From Chloroflexi bacterium TSY (GTDB lineage Bacteria; Chloroflexota; Anaerolineae; Caldilineales; Caldilineaceae), in NCBI GenBank assembly GCA_019217005.1, contig JAHBNG010000062.1:16485-80484 (forward strand): a DNA stretch of 64,000 nucleotides, given 5' to 3'. Below the pieces are notes generated by a model, which ran no database searches, was not told the origin of the DNA, and saw only the letters and a program-made list of their open reading frames with translations. Position 1 is the stretch's first letter; each line of letters begins with the position of its first letter. The translations under genes were made by a program, and so were the position numbers. This document shows, in pieces, positions 36,615 through 46,968 of this stretch.

Positions 36615-38546
36615 TCATGTGACAGTGTTCCCTGCACTCGTCTCAAAAGATTTTGACTCAACAGGATCTGAGGGGACAGCCTCCTGCGCTTCAATCTGTG
36701 TCTGGTAAAGTTTTCGATAGAGTCCATCCTGTGCCAGCAAAGCGGCATGTGTACCGCGTTCCACAATGCGTCCGCGCTCCATTGCCAGAATCACATCTGC
36801 GTTCTGAATAGTGGAAAGGCGATGTGCGATCACAAATGAGGTGCGACCTTGCATCAAGCGTTCGAGGGCAGCTTGGACCCAACGTTCAGATTCTGTGTCA
36901 AGAGCGGAGGTCGCTTCGTCCAAGATAAGCAGACGGGGGTCTTTGAGTAGGGCACGGGCAATGGCGATACGCTGTCGCTGACCGGCAGAGAGTTTTATCC
37001 CCCGTTCGCCCACAATCGTCTCGTATTGACTTGGCAGTTCGGCGATGAATTCATGGGCATAGGCTGCTTCTGCCGCCGCGTGAATCTCTGATTCGGTGGC
37101 GTCTAGTCGCCCGTAGGCAATATTTTCAAAAACTGTGCCCCCAAACAAAAAAGTTTCTTGCGGCACAAGGGCGATCTGACTACGCAAAAATTCTAATGGC
37201 ATGTCGCGGATATTCCGACCATCTAGTTCGATCTGTCCAGCAGTTGGGTCATAGAAGCGGGGGATTAAATTCACTAATGTTGTTTTGCCGCTGCCGCTAT
37301 AGCCAACCAGGGCCATTACTTGACCCGGTTTCGCTTCCAAGTCGATCTCGTTCAGCACAACCTGACCCGCTCCATTCTGTTTTGTCGTATTTACATCTCC
37401 ATCCTGCTGATGATTTCGATAGCTAAAATGGACGTTGTCAAAACGGACATGTCCTCGCACAGCTGATTGTTGATGAGCTGGCCGTCCATTGACAGAATGG
37501 GGAGCATTGGGTTCTGTTCCGTTGTGGACTGTTGCTTGCACTGTACTCAACCGATTCGTCCCCGTAAATTCGGGTTGTTCGGCCAAAATCTCAAAGACGC
37601 GGCGGGAAGCACCAGTTGCCTCCACCAGACGTCCCCAGAGATTGGCAGTTTCTGCCAGGGAACTGGAAACAAACATCATGTAGAACAAAAACCCGATCAA
37701 TTCACCCGGCGTCATTTTGCCTGCAATCACATCGCGCCCACCAAACCAGATCAGAACGATGATCGCTGAGAATCCAAGAAGCGAGATGAGGGCGACGAAA
37801 GTCGCTCGTTGACGCGCTTGATTCACCGATGAACGAAAACTCTCTTCGATGGCCTCACCATAACGCAACCGCTCATACGATTCACGAACAAAGGACTTGA
37901 CCACCCGAATGCCCGAGAGCATTTCTTCAAGGACAACAGCGGCATCTGCCTGTCGATCCTGCACATTGGTTGCAATGCTCTTCAACCGTCGACTATAGAT
38001 GGTTGCGACGGCAGTGAGAGGGGCGATTAAGGCCAGAATAATGAGTGTAAGTTGCCAATTGAACCAGAGCATGAGCGCCACACCACCCAAGACCGTGATG
38101 AATTGCCGCAGCAAGCTGATCGGTGCGTTCACGAGCGTGTCTTGAAGCGTTGTAATGTCGTTGCTGATCCGTGAGATAATGTCACCCGTGCGGCGATTTG
38201 TAAAGAAGCGGAGCGGCAACTCGAGAAGGTGTTGATGGGTGCGCAGACGTAGATCCGCCATGCCGCGCTGCGCCACATATTGCATCAGAAAGCGATAGGT
38301 AAATGAGACAATCGCCTGCAATAGAAAGAGCCCAAGCAAGACAATGCTCAGGAGATTCAGCTGAGGGACGCTGCGTGTGACAAAAATCGAATCGACCAAC
38401 TGCTGGATCCCATAGGGCAATGCCAGAGTGATCAGACTGCTCAGGGTGAGGCAGACAAGTGCGCCAGTAATACGTCGCCAATAGGGCGTTACGTATGATA
38501 ATAAGCGACGAATTTCGGCCAAAAGTAGATTCCTTTCAAATATCAA
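36615..38546 (-). CDS. ABC exporter, fused permease and ATPase (MsbA-like)
   Basis: A 643-residue half-transporter: an N-terminal six-TM domain (about residues 20-310) and a C-terminal nucleotide-binding domain. The latter has Walker A GYSGSGKTT, signature LSAGQRQR, Walker B LLILDEATSALD and the H-loop IAHRLST. An unusual low-complexity linker of about 60 residues (TGTNRLSTVQATVHNGTEPN...) separates the TM domain from the ATPase. Likely a homodimeric lipid or drug exporter. It stands alone, converging with the AAA/nuclease gene. Confidence 0.94.
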   Translation of the reverse strand: MIFERNLLLAEIRRLLSYVTPYWRRITGALVCLTLSSLITLALPYGIQQLVDSIFVTRSVPQLNLLSIVLLGLFLLQAIVSFTYRFLMQYVAQRGMADLRLRTHQHLLELPLRFFTNRRTGDIISRISNDITTLQDTLVNAPISLLRQFITVLGGVALMLWFNWQLTLIILALIAPLTAVATIYSRRLKSIATNVQDRQADAAVVLEEMLSGIRVVKSFVRESYERLRYGEAIEESFRSSVNQARQRATFVALISLLGFSAIIVLIWFGGRDVIAGKMTPGELIGFLFYMMFVSSSLAETANLWGRLVEATGASRRVFEILAEQPEFTGTNRLSTVQATVHNGTEPNAPHSVNGRPAHQQSAVRGHVRFDNVHFSYRNHQQDGDVNTTKQNGAGQVVLNEIDLEAKPGQVMALVGYSGSGKTTLVNLIPRFYDPTAGQIELDGRNIRDMPLEFLRSQIALVPQETFLFGGTVFENIAYGRLDATESEIHAAAEAAYAHEFIAELPSQYETIVGERGIKLSAGQRQRIAIARALLKDPRLLILDEATSALDTESERWVQAALERLMQGRTSFVIAHRLSTIQNADVILAMERGRIVERGTHAALLAQDGLYRKLYQTQIEAQEAVPSDPVESKSFETSAGNTVT

Positions 38547-38618
38547 ATTCGCTCATCTCTCAAATGTGTGCAAACACCTCGTTGCGCGGCGGGCATCGCC
38601 ACTGATGTACATTAGACA

Positions 38619-38732
38619 TTATAGGGATTGAAAAGTAGGACACGGATTTTCAGGGTGAACAGGGATTCTCTCAGAGTAAATCCGTGAAATCTATGTTCAT
38701 CCGTGTCCCATATTCTGAATCCTTATAATCTC
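38619..38732. repeat. Inverted repeat upstream of ABC exporter
   Basis: attatagggattgaaaagta...gacacggat and atccgtgtcccatattctga...ccttataat pair over about 30 bases with mismatches. Inside lie smaller words (aaatccgtgaaatct) that also occur around 9560-9600. This is a dispersed, MITE-like repeat. Further right, tttacgattccagatttacg (38827) and gccgtaaatcgtaaatcc (38966) form a second imperfect inverted pair ahead of the PhyH gene. Confidence 0.55.
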
Positions 38733-39010
38733 TATTTGTGGTAGATGAGCCTATCAAATCATAGTCTGATTGACGTCCACATTTATCAATAGTAACATAG
38801 TCTGAGAATGATTTACCGTCATACGATTTACGATTCCAGATTTACGAGGCGTGCATGTAACAGCCAGGATTTTGACCATCGTTTCGACTATTTGTCCAAC
38901 AACAACCCGCTTGTTTTGTGTCACAAACGCGTAGACTATGCCTCGGAGGCAAAACGATGACAGATGCCGTAAATCGTAAATCCACATTCGTAAATCCCAG
39001 GAGGTTTCTG

Positions 39011-39805
39011 ATGAACGATAATCCGCAACCCACAACCACCCTCTCCTCAGAAGATATTGAATTTTTCCGCGACAATGGTTATTTAATCAAGCGCAATGTT
39101 TTGGATTCCGATCTCATGGCACGGGCGAGAGAGAGTTTGTGGGCAGCTGCTCCACCAGAATTGAATCGGGACGATCCCGATAGCTGGATTGGACCATTTA
39201 AAGAACGATGTGATGACAAGAATTCTGCTCGTCATGGATTCATCTGGAAGTATCGGGCAGAGGGTGGCGAGCCCTGGATGATCCAACTGTTGGCCAAGGA
39301 TCCATCTGTTTGGGCCATGGCGGAACAACTTTTGGGCCATGGAAACTTGAGCGAACCGGAACGAGTGCGCGGCATCTACTGTATCATGCCTGAAGGTGAA
39401 GCGCCAGAACGTCCTTATGGCTGTCACGTGGACGCGCATCCATTTCACCTGGGTGTCGTGGGGTATATCGATGATGTGAATCCCTATGGAGGTGGATTTG
39501 TCGTCTGGCCTGGAAGCCATCAACAATTTTACTATACCTTTACCTCCGAGTATGTTCACAACCGCAACGATCGTTTTGTTAACGTACACGCCAAAGTGAA
39601 TAAACAGTCATATGTGGATTGTCATGGAAAAGCTGGCGACATTGTCTTTTGGCATCATCGCATTGGCCATTCTGCCGGACACAATCGAACCCACCGTATC
39701 CGTCAAGCGGTACTCTATGATTTCAAGCGCAAAGACTTGGATCAATCGTTGGACAATCCGCCGCATGAAGATATGTGGCATCATTGGGATGGGGTGCGAT
39801 CATAA
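39011..39805 (+). CDS. Phytanoyl-CoA dioxygenase family protein
   Basis: A 264-residue Fe(II)/2-oxoglutarate oxygenase of the PhyH family. YGCHVDAHPFHLG contains the HxD iron ligands, and GHSAGHNRTHRIRQAV holds the distal His and the 2-oxoglutarate Arg. The start at 39011 is set by the aggaggtttctg ribosome binding site; upstream codons lie in a repeat. The substrate is unknown; members act on small metabolites as well as phytanoyl-CoA. Its TAA overlaps the ATG of the following GNAT gene (taAtg), so the two are coupled and may act on one compound. Confidence 0.88.
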   Translation: MNDNPQPTTTLSSEDIEFFRDNGYLIKRNVLDSDLMARARESLWAAAPPELNRDDPDSWIGPFKERCDDKNSARHGFIWKYRAEGGEPWMIQLLAKDPSVWAMAEQLLGHGNLSEPERVRGIYCIMPEGEAPERPYGCHVDAHPFHLGVVGYIDDVNPYGGGFVVWPGSHQQFYYTFTSEYVHNRNDRFVNVHAKVNKQSYVDCHGKAGDIVFWHHRIGHSAGHNRTHRIRQAVLYDFKRKDLDQSLDNPPHEDMWHHWDGVRS

Positions 39806-40269
39806 TGAAAATTGCCTATTTAGCTGACTATCCCGAATATATTCCCACCCTTGCCCAATGGCATCAGGGGATGTGGGGTCATCTCGACCCCAAAAAGAGC
39901 GTCGAAACACGCATACGCTTTCTGTCAAGCCATGGACGTCGCCAAATCCCAACAACTTTTGTCGCCATAGAAAACGATCAACCATTGGGATCAACTAGCC
40001 TGGTTGTCAGCGACCTGAGTACGCGACCTGAATTGACACCTTGGTTGGCAAGTGTCTTTACGGCGCCGGAACATCGGAATCGAGGGATCGGTTCTGTTCT
40101 GGTCCAGAGAGTCATGGACGAAGCAAGGAGCCTTTCTGTTGAGACTCTCTATTTGATTACACCTGACAAGCAAAATTTCTATGCCCGTTTGGGGTGGACA
40201 CGCATCGAGGAGGTTGAGTATCGTGGGGAAGTTGATACGTTGATGAGTATTGGATTGGGGTCTTCGTAG
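39805..40269 (+). CDS. GNAT family N-acetyltransferase
   Basis: A 154-residue acetyltransferase. WLASVFTAPEHRNRGIGSVLVQRVM is the beta4 strand and acetyl-CoA loop (R-x-x-G-I-G). YLITPDKQNFYARLGWTRIE is the characteristic C-terminal part with the catalytic-type Tyr. Its start overlaps the stop of the PhyH gene by one base. Substrate not identified; an amine produced or modified by the neighbouring oxygenase is possible (inference). Confidence 0.88.
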   Translation: MKIAYLADYPEYIPTLAQWHQGMWGHLDPKKSVETRIRFLSSHGRRQIPTTFVAIENDQPLGSTSLVVSDLSTRPELTPWLASVFTAPEHRNRGIGSVLVQRVMDEARSLSVETLYLITPDKQNFYARLGWTRIEEVEYRGEVDTLMSIGLGSS

Positions 40270-40433
40270 TAAAAGGGATGAAGTGCGTGTTGCGTATTGC
40301 GTGTTGCGTAGTACCAATTATCTATCTACTTGTGCTGAATGTAGCTTGTCGATCTTTGTGTCGATTGCCAGTCGATTGTCCATAGTCGGAATAGCTTAGC
40401 TGCTAGTTCACGCTACACGCACCACGTCATAAC

Positions 40434-41417
40434 ATGAATCGACATCAACACACCATCGCTCTCCGTTGGGCCAAAGAAGGTCGGCGTGAGAGTCTGCAGG
40501 GGTTTAATCTGCATAAGGCTGAGCTGATCGGCGTTGATTTACGCGAGGCCGATCTGCGTGATGTGGATCTGTCTCACGCTGAGCTTTGGGGTGCCAAGTT
40601 GCGGGAGGCAGATCTACGCAATGCAAATTTAACCGGGGCAGAACTGGAAAAAGCCAGTATGGGCGAGTCAATCTGTACTGGGGCACTGTTACAGATCGCC
40701 AATTTGCAGCACGCCCATCTGGTGGAATCCGATCTACGTGATACGGACTTGCGCAGAGCGAATTTGACCAAAGCAAACCTATGGGGGGCGGATTTGACTG
40801 GAGCCGATCTTTCCCATGCCGATTTGACTGAAGCCAATCTGACCCACACGCAGCTGACGAATACCAATTTGCAATGTTGTTGTTTGACGGGAGCATGGAT
40901 GCGGGGAGCAGTGCTACACATGGCAAATCTCACTGGTGTCGACTTGCGGCGTGCCCACTTACGCGAGACAGACTTGAGCGATGTGGCCCTCATGAATGCC
41001 GATTTGCGTGGCGCCCGATTGAGTAAGGCCACCGCATACAGGGCAAATTTGCAAGAGGTTGATCTACGGGGAACCAACTTGCGCTCTGCCGATCTGCATG
41101 GCACAGACCTGCGCGGCGCAAAATTAGCGAAAGCCAATCTAAGTCAAGCAAATCTAGCAAGGGCCGATCTATCTGGTGCAGACCTAAGCGGTGCCGATCT
41201 CCGGGGCAGTGACCTGCGGCAGGCGCATCTAATGGATGTCCGAATGAATGGTGCCCGCGTGCGCGAGGCGGATTTGCATGGCGCCTGTTTACGGAATGCC
41301 AATCTGTCAGGTGCCGATTTGAGCGGCGCCGATCTGGTCGAAGCCGATTTGCATGGTGCAAACCTGGAGAATGTGATTCTTGTGAACGCGGATTTGAGGG
41401 GGACGATTCTTGACTGA
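40434..41417 (+). CDS. Pentapeptide repeat protein
   Basis: A 327-residue protein made almost entirely of A(D/N)LXX pentapeptide repeats from about residue 25 to the end (for example [20 protein letters not shown]), predicting one long right-handed quadrilateral beta-helix. Some members mimic DNA and protect gyrase (Qnr, MfpA); most have no known role. No signal peptide or other domain is visible. The short N-terminal [15 protein letters not shown] is helical. There are two in-register irregularities near [13 protein letters not shown] and [12 protein letters not shown]. It precedes the BatA-like gene by about 90 bases. Confidence 0.92.
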   Translation: MNRHQHTIALRWAKEGRRESLQGFNLHKAELIGVDLREADLRDVDLSHAELWGAKLREADLRNANLTGAELEKASMGESICTGALLQIANLQHAHLVESDLRDTDLRRANLTKANLWGADLTGADLSHADLTEANLTHTQLTNTNLQCCCLTGAWMRGAVLHMANLTGVDLRRAHLRETDLSDVALMNADLRGARLSKATAYRANLQEVDLRGTNLRSADLHGTDLRGAKLAKANLSQANLARADLSGADLSGADLRGSDLRQAHLMDVRMNGARVREADLHGACLRNANLSGADLSGADLVEADLHGANLENVILVNADLRGTILD

Positions 41418-41505
41418 TCGAGAAATAAGGAAATCCCACATTCCAAATAGTACCTGTACCTAGTCGACATTCACACTTTGAAATTGACATCAAAACTCAT
41501 TCTAC

Positions 41506-42513
41506 ATGACATTTACTTGGCCCTGGATGCTTCTAACGCTACTTTTGGTGCCGCTCTGGCTGTTGCTTTACGCACAGACGCAGCGACGACGACAGCAGCG
41601 GATTGCGAAGTTGGGCACAATGGGTCTGCTACAGGATAACTGGGGGAAACCCCTTGGATGGCAACGTCATCTGCCAACAGGATTCTTGATGCTGGGGCTT
41701 GCCTTACTCTTGTTTGCGCTGGCCCGCCCCCAAATGCCACTTAGCCTGCCCCGCATTGAAGGGACAGTGATCCTGGCGTTTGATGTTTCGGCCAGCATGG
41801 CGGCAGATGATCTGGAACCAACACGCATGGAAGCCGCCAAAACCGCCGCTCTTGCCTTTATCGAACAGCAACCAAGCTCGGTCCAAATCGGCGTTGTGGC
41901 TTTTAGCGAAGGGGGTCTTGTCGTACAGCCGCCAACCAATGAACAGCTCGATTTAATGGACGCGATCAATCGGCTGGCCCCCCAAAGCGGTACATCGTTG
42001 GGGCACGGTATCCTGGCGGCACTCAACACAATATTGACTGACGGCCTGCCCGCACAATCTCCGGACGCAATGGCGGACGATGAACCAACCCCTGTGCCGA
42101 CGCCATTGCCTTCCGGTTCCTTTGACGATGCCGTGATTGTGTTGATGACCGATGGGGAGAATATGACCGATCCGGACCCGCTTGAGGCAGCAGAACGTGC
42201 AGCCGATTATGGTGTACGTGTGCATACAGTTGGGATTGGCAGTACGACGGGCACCACACTCGAAATCGAGGGATTTACTGTCTCTACTCAACTGAACGAA
42301 GAGCTATTGCGCGGCATTTCAGATATCACGAATGGGACCTACTTTAATGCCAAAAGCGAAGACGATTTGGAACCCATCTACGAAAACCTGGCGCGCCAGT
42401 TGACCGTGCGCGCCGAGGAAACCGAAGTTACAGCAATCTTTGCTGGTATCAGCATTTTGATCCTGCTGATCGGTGGCACCTTAACGCTGCTTTGGTTTGG
42501 TCGATTGCCTTGA
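41506..42513 (+). CDS. VWA domain membrane protein, BatA-like
   Basis: A 335-residue protein with two N-terminal TM helices (LLTLLLVPLWLLLYA; GFLMLGLALLLFALA), a von Willebrand factor A domain and a C-terminal TM helix (IFAGISILILLIGGTLTLLW). The MIDAS site is complete: DVSASM, the Thr region, and MTDGENM. It matches BatA/YfbK-type proteins that usually work with a MoxR ATPase, but no moxR or BatB gene is here. An IS5-like element inserted 5 bases past its stop may have removed partners. Confidence 0.87.
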   Translation: MTFTWPWMLLTLLLVPLWLLLYAQTQRRRQQRIAKLGTMGLLQDNWGKPLGWQRHLPTGFLMLGLALLLFALARPQMPLSLPRIEGTVILAFDVSASMAADDLEPTRMEAAKTAALAFIEQQPSSVQIGVVAFSEGGLVVQPPTNEQLDLMDAINRLAPQSGTSLGHGILAALNTILTDGLPAQSPDAMADDEPTPVPTPLPSGSFDDAVIVLMTDGENMTDPDPLEAAERAADYGVRVHTVGIGSTTGTTLEIEGFTVSTQLNEELLRGISDITNGTYFNAKSEDDLEPIYENLARQLTVRAEETEVTAIFAGISILILLIGGTLTLLWFGRLP

Positions 42514-42518
42514 CTTAA

Positions 42519-43382
42519 GAAGGTGTTTTAAAAGTATTGGGCAAGAGAATTAAAGAGCGAGAGCCGGGTCGTTGCTGAGGCGACGGAGCATGATATGGAC
42601 CATAGCGGCATAAATCATGGCTTCGCTGTTGCGAGGCAAGACTTCATAGTCCTTGCTAAGCCGCCGATAGTTGCCGAGCCAAGCAAAGGTGCGCTCAACG
42701 ACCCATCGACGGGGCAAGAGGACAAAGCCTTGAGCGTCATCAGAACGCGTGACAACTTGGAAAAGCCAACCAGCAAGGTTGAAGACCCAGTCGATCATGG
42801 GTTGACCGGAGTAACCGCCATCGGCCCAGATGAGAGCGAGTTGTTGGAAGCCCTTCTGCTTGAGACGCTTCAGGAGAGATTTGGCTCCATCTCGCTCTTG
42901 AATGCTAGCTTTGTGGACATGAACAAGGAGGAGCAAGCCCATGACGTCAACCAGAATGTGACGCTTGCGTCCGGTGACCTTCTTGGCGCTGTCATAGCCT
43001 CGTTCACCCGCAACCGAAGTCGTTTTGACACTTTGGCTATCCAGGATGGCAGCACTCGGTTCGGTTTCTCGTCCAGCCAGGATGCGGACCGCTTCCCGCA
43101 AGGCATCATTCATCTTTTCCCAGATGCCTGCCTTGCTCCAGCGGTTGAAGTAGCCATAGACCGTCGACCAGGGCGGCAGGTCGTGTGGTATCATGCGCCA
43201 GGCGTTGCCCCCTCACAGCACATAGAAGATGCCATTAATCACCTCTCGCATATCGACGTCTCGGGGACGTCCGCCCGTCTTGGCTGGTGGAATCAGTGGC
43301 TCTATTATCTGCCACTCTATCTCGTTCATATCTGTACTGTAGGCTTCTCGACTCATTTTCTCTCCTCATTCTTCTTTTTTTT
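42519..43382 (-). mobile_element. IS427-type (IS5 family) element, right end missing
   Basis: Left terminal repeat gaaggtgttttaaaag at 42519, preceded by taa as a possible TNA duplication. The expected complementary right end is absent: 26 bases after the transposase start codon the sequence switches into another IS at 43383. The left end matches the 151-bp MITE at 17095. Confidence 0.8.
42550..43356 (-). pseudogene. IS5-family transposase with in-frame TGA
   Basis: From ATG at 43356 the protein reads MSREAYSTDMNEIEWQIIEP and continues to codon 48. Then TGA stands where the family has Arg (YVL-stop-GGNAWRMIPHD), and the same frame runs on to 42550 with DSQSVKTTS, DGGYSG and the ERTFAWLGNYRRLSKDYE block of the DDE domain. 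Full length would be 268 residues. Only this one lesion is visible, consistent with CGA to TGA. Restart at the internal ATG (43194) would lack the N-terminal DNA-binding part. Confidence 0.88.
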
Positions 43383-45180
43383 CAGTTACAGCAAAAGTCG
43401 GGTACAGAAATATTATGACAAGTAAATGATTGCGACCAAAAAGAGATAAATTGAAGACCTCCGGAAGAAAAGGCTAGAATAGGAGAGGCCAAGGAGGTCC
43501 GGAAAAATGCGCAAAAAGAAGGAGAAGCAGGTAGAGAAACGATACTACCGACCAACAAAGAAGCGCTGTCCGAACTGCAAAAGCAAACTGAAAAGAAGCT
43601 ATAAATTATGGCATAAGTATCTGGAAACACTGGAGGGCAGATATTATGTGGTAAGTCATGGATATCGGTGTCAAAATGAGAACTGCTTGCAGCAAGAAGT
43701 GGTCTATCGTTCCCAAGAAGCAGAAGAGTTGGGTGTACCCGAATGCGGTTATGGGTTAGATGTAATCGTCGAAATAGGATACCAACGATTTTGGCATCAA
43801 CGAAGAGTGGCCGAAATCCATAAAGGACTAAAAGAGCGGATAACGATATCTGAAAGACAAGTGCTGAACTTAATCGGTACATTTTTTAGCCTTGTTGCGA
43901 GCTGGACAGCCAGCGAAGGTAGTAAACCAGCAGAAAAAATGGAAAAGGTTGGGCGGACTAATCCTCTCCATAGATGGGATGCAACCAGAGAAAGGAAGTC
44001 CAGCGCTCTATGTGGTTCGAGAAGTCCAGTTAGACATCACTTTGATGGCAGAAGTGTTGGAATCAGGGACTCACAAGACTCTGGTTTCAGCACTGTTGGA
44101 ACCGATAAACGAATGGGAAATCCCTATCAAGGGCATCATCAGTGACGCCCAGGAAAACATCCAACTTGCTGTTGCTCAAGTGTGGCCGAATTGCCCCCAT
44201 CAGACTTGTCAGTTCCATTGCATTAAAGAAGCTGGGCGACTCACTTATGCGCTTGACCGTACAATGAAAACTCAACTCAAAAAGAAGCTGCGTGGCTTTT
44301 GAATCGGGTCTAAAACGGTTCGAGAATTGGCGGAAACCGATCCCTACAAAGCAGTTCTTTTGCAATATACTCGCTATCTGCGGTTCACTTTATTGACAAG
44401 AGGATTGGCTCCTTTTGAATTAGGTGGCTTACAGATGGTTCAACAATTAATCACGATTGAAGCATCATTATTACGGGCTCAGGAAAAAGGGGGCATCCGT
44501 TACTGACCCAATCAAGATTGCTGGTTTTCATCGTTTTTGCACTGTTCAAGCCAACCGCTTACGACGGCAACTTGGGTGGTTGGTGGCACTCCAACGGCTT
44601 TTGTCGCCTGACTCTCAAGCCGACGACCAGGTACAGGTCACTGCTCATTCCGTTGCATCAGCTGTTGATCAATATTTAGTCGCACTGACACAGGATACGA
44701 CTCTCGATGACGCAGATCGCTCGATTGTTCAGCATATCAACACAACATTTCGCAACCGTTGGTGGGGGCTCTTTGTCTGCTACGATGTCTCGGGTCTTCC
44801 TTCCACTAACAATGCCCTGGAGGGCTTCTTTGGCCGCTTGAAAACCAATCAACGACTTATCACTGGACGCAAAGTGTTAATAACTTCGTCCTTCGCTATG
44901 GCTCTTTGCTGCCTTCGTCGATCCGACTGAAACCAAAGACGAATTGCTCTTCCGGCTGCGATCCGTTGACCGGTCCGCTTATTTATTTGAACGGCAACGT
45001 TTACATTCGATCCTGGCTGAACGCAAAGATTATTTTCGCTTTTGCCATCACCTTGATTCAGTCGTTTCTGAACTTGAAATCGCTTGGGAGTCTGCTCTTC
45101 TTTCAAATACAAATCGTCATGATTCTGACTCCCCTTCTAACTCAACATAATAAATTTGTACCCGACTTTTGCTGTAACTG
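43383..45180 (+). mobile_element. DDE-type insertion sequence, source of the 104-bp MITE
   Basis: A 1798-bp element bounded by perfect inverted repeats of 24 bases; the left end begins cagttacagcaaaagtcggg. Flanks are T-rich (tttttttt at the left, gtttttt at the right) but not equal. The same termini bound the 104-bp MITEs at 5040 and 46650. The family is not identified with certainty. Confidence 0.88.
43507..44930 (+). pseudogene. Broken DDE transposase
   Basis: The N-terminus (CPNCKSKLKRSYKLWHKYLE; zinc-finger CPNC and CQNENC) is in one frame up to about 43890. The catalytic middle LSIDGMQPEKG and IISDAQENIQLAVAQVWPN is in a second frame, interrupted by TGA at 44300-44302. After an A5G5 tract near 44490 a third frame carries the C-terminus with LPSTNNALEGFFGRLKTNQR. 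Two Asp and the Glu of a DDE triad are identifiable. At least two frameshifts and one stop make it inactive, so its MITEs would need transposase from another copy. Confidence 0.82.
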
Positions 45181-45612
45181 GTTTTTTAGAATGGTGCTTA
45201 CCTGGGTATGTGAGATTTGCTCACAGTAATCGAGTTCCACGATTTTCTCTGCTAGTAGGCGTAAGCTCCACTCGCTATGCCCTTCCGGTGGTTTGCTACA
45301 AGCCAATGCTGTGATTTTGGCTCGCTGATCACCATCTATCTCCACTGGTCGGCCTGGTCGAGGGGCTTCGTTCAAGCAGCGCACTCCTTGCGCCTTGTAC
45401 TTATCTCGCCAACTACCGACCGTCCCTATGCTCACTCCGAGGCTCTTCGCTACTTCGCTTAGCGTTTTCCCTCGGTCTAATTCCAGCAGCCCTAATGCTC
45501 GCTTGTAGACTCGCGCTGTTTCTCTTCCTTTTCTGACCAGATTCTCTAATGATTCTCGCTCTCGTTCACTTAGTTGTATGTGTTCTTTCTTCATGTTCTG
45601 AGTATCTCTCAC
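45181..45612 (-). pseudogene. IS630-type transposase N-terminal fragment
   Basis: From 45612 the frame reads MRDTQNMKKEHIQLSERERE, then a helix-turn-helix (TLSEVAKSLGVSIGTVGSWR) and a second winged helix (GHSEWSLRLLAEKIVELDYC, HTQVSTILK), as in IS630-family enzymes. The DDE domain is absent: the gene is cut by the right end of the IS at 45180, and nothing resembling its remainder lies beyond the left end of that IS. The last 12 codons of the open frame are IS sequence. Confidence 0.78.
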
Positions 45613-45704
45613 AACACGATTTTTGTCAGAAATTTACTTTACACTGTAATAAATTTCAGCGAATCGCACGCTTTCGTCTGATGAACAAAGAGTAAAGACA
45701 ACTT

Positions 45705-46562
45705 ATGAGTGAACTTCAACTCTTTTCAATCACAGCGCAAGGGCCTCGGCGATTGAGACCATCACAAAACGTAAGGAGTCTTGAAGATCTATATACTCAT
45801 TTGCCTCTTGGTGTCTATTCGTCGTTTCGCACTTTCGATCACAACAAGTTTCTTCATTTAGACCATCATATAGCCCGAACACTCCAATCATTCAAGCGAT
45901 TACATTGGGATTATCATCTCAAGGAAGACCGTTTACGTCGTTCTCTTCATCAAATATGTACAGAGTATCCATCTGGCGAGATGCGTGTACGCTTTGATAT
46001 CTTGGCCCAATCAGCTCATCAATTAGGGGCCGATAGCCGCGAATTGCTCGGGCTTGCGCCGTTTACACCATTGCCGAAAACGCTGTATCAATCTGGCGTC
46101 ACTGTTGATTTGGTGGATGATGTCTCGCGCGATAATCCATTGATTAAAACAGCAGATTTTGTCGAAAAGCGTAAGGCTTATGCCATTGATGCGCCAGCGG
46201 TATATGAACATCTGATGGTTAACGAGCAAGGCGAAATACTAGAGGGATTTAGCAGTAATTTTTATGGGGTATTAGAGAGGCATCTTTGCACAGCAAACGA
46301 GGGGGTATTAGAAGGGATCACGCGCAAGATCATCCTCAATCTCGTTCAACAAATTGGTATACCACTGAGGTTGAAGCCAATTTCTACCAATCAAATCATG
46401 AAGCTAGAAGAGGCAGCGATCAGTAGTTCCTCGCGTGGCTTACTCCCAGTCGTCAATATTGACGGTAATCAAATAGGGAACGGTAAACCTGGTCCGATTT
46501 GCAAACGCATCATGAATGCATATAACGAATACGTAGCGAATGAGATCAAGACCGCGATTTAG
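45705..46562 (+). CDS. Aminotransferase class IV
   Basis: A 285-residue fold-type IV PLP enzyme, the group of branched-chain aminotransferase, D-amino-acid aminotransferase and 4-amino-4-deoxychorismate lyase. PLIKTADFVEKRKAYA holds the PLP-binding Lys. NEQGEILEGFSSNFYGVL is the cofactor-contacting motif with Glu. EGITRKIILNLVQQIGIP and SSSRGLLPVVNIDG follow as in the family. Exact activity is not decided: the N-terminal GVYSSFRTFDHNKFLHLDHH suggests ADC-lyase or BCAT-like use. The start has only a weak ribosome binding site. Monocistronic. Confidence 0.87.
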   Translation: MSELQLFSITAQGPRRLRPSQNVRSLEDLYTHLPLGVYSSFRTFDHNKFLHLDHHIARTLQSFKRLHWDYHLKEDRLRRSLHQICTEYPSGEMRVRFDILAQSAHQLGADSRELLGLAPFTPLPKTLYQSGVTVDLVDDVSRDNPLIKTADFVEKRKAYAIDAPAVYEHLMVNEQGEILEGFSSNFYGVLERHLCTANEGVLEGITRKIILNLVQQIGIPLRLKPISTNQIMKLEEAAISSSSRGLLPVVNIDGNQIGNGKPGPICKRIMNAYNEYVANEIKTAI

Positions 46563-46649
46563 AATAGAGTCGTCACGATGTTATTGAATTCATTCAACAG
46601 TGTTGTACCAAATGTGGCCCATGTTAACACAATTGAAATGCTAAAAAAA

Positions 46650-46753
46650 CAGCTACGGCAAAAGTCGGGTACAAAAAATGACCATAAGGGGTGAAATCCT
46701 AGAGCAGCCCTCTGTTTGCATGAAAAATTTGTACCCGACTTTTGCTGCTACTG
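46650..46753. mobile_element. 104-bp MITE, copy 2
   Basis: Exact reverse complement of the element at 5040-5143 over all 104 bases. Left flank ctaaaaaaa, right flank aaaaaaaa, the same A-tract context as copy 1. Intergenic, downstream of the aminotransferase gene. Confidence 0.92.
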
Positions 46754-46774
46754 AAAAAAAACTAGAACTATTGT

Positions 46775-46968
46775 ACTCTAGTTTCCGGTAAATGAGTTGA
46801 CATAAGTACCAAATATAGCCTTATTTTCCCGATTTTTCGGGGATTTAAGCGATTTTGGTAAACTGGAACTTTTGGAAATTCAGTTTTATGTCAATAAGAA
46901 TGCCTTTTCTCGGGCTTATTTATGCAAATTCCATTTTTATGTTAAGTAATTTTACCGGAAACTAAAGT
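46775..46968. mobile_element. 194-bp MITE-like element
   Basis: actctagtttccggtaaat at the left and ttttaccggaaactaaagt at the right form inverted ends of about 18 bases that continue imperfectly for 30. The interior is AT-rich and non-coding. No related IS was found in the window. It lies 21 bases from the 104-bp MITE. Confidence 0.65.

Noticed and set aside
40504..41493. Several long antisense frames (140-187 codons) across the pentapeptide repeat gene
   Set aside because: They arise from the regular codon pattern of A(D/N)LXX repeats; the sense protein is unambiguous.
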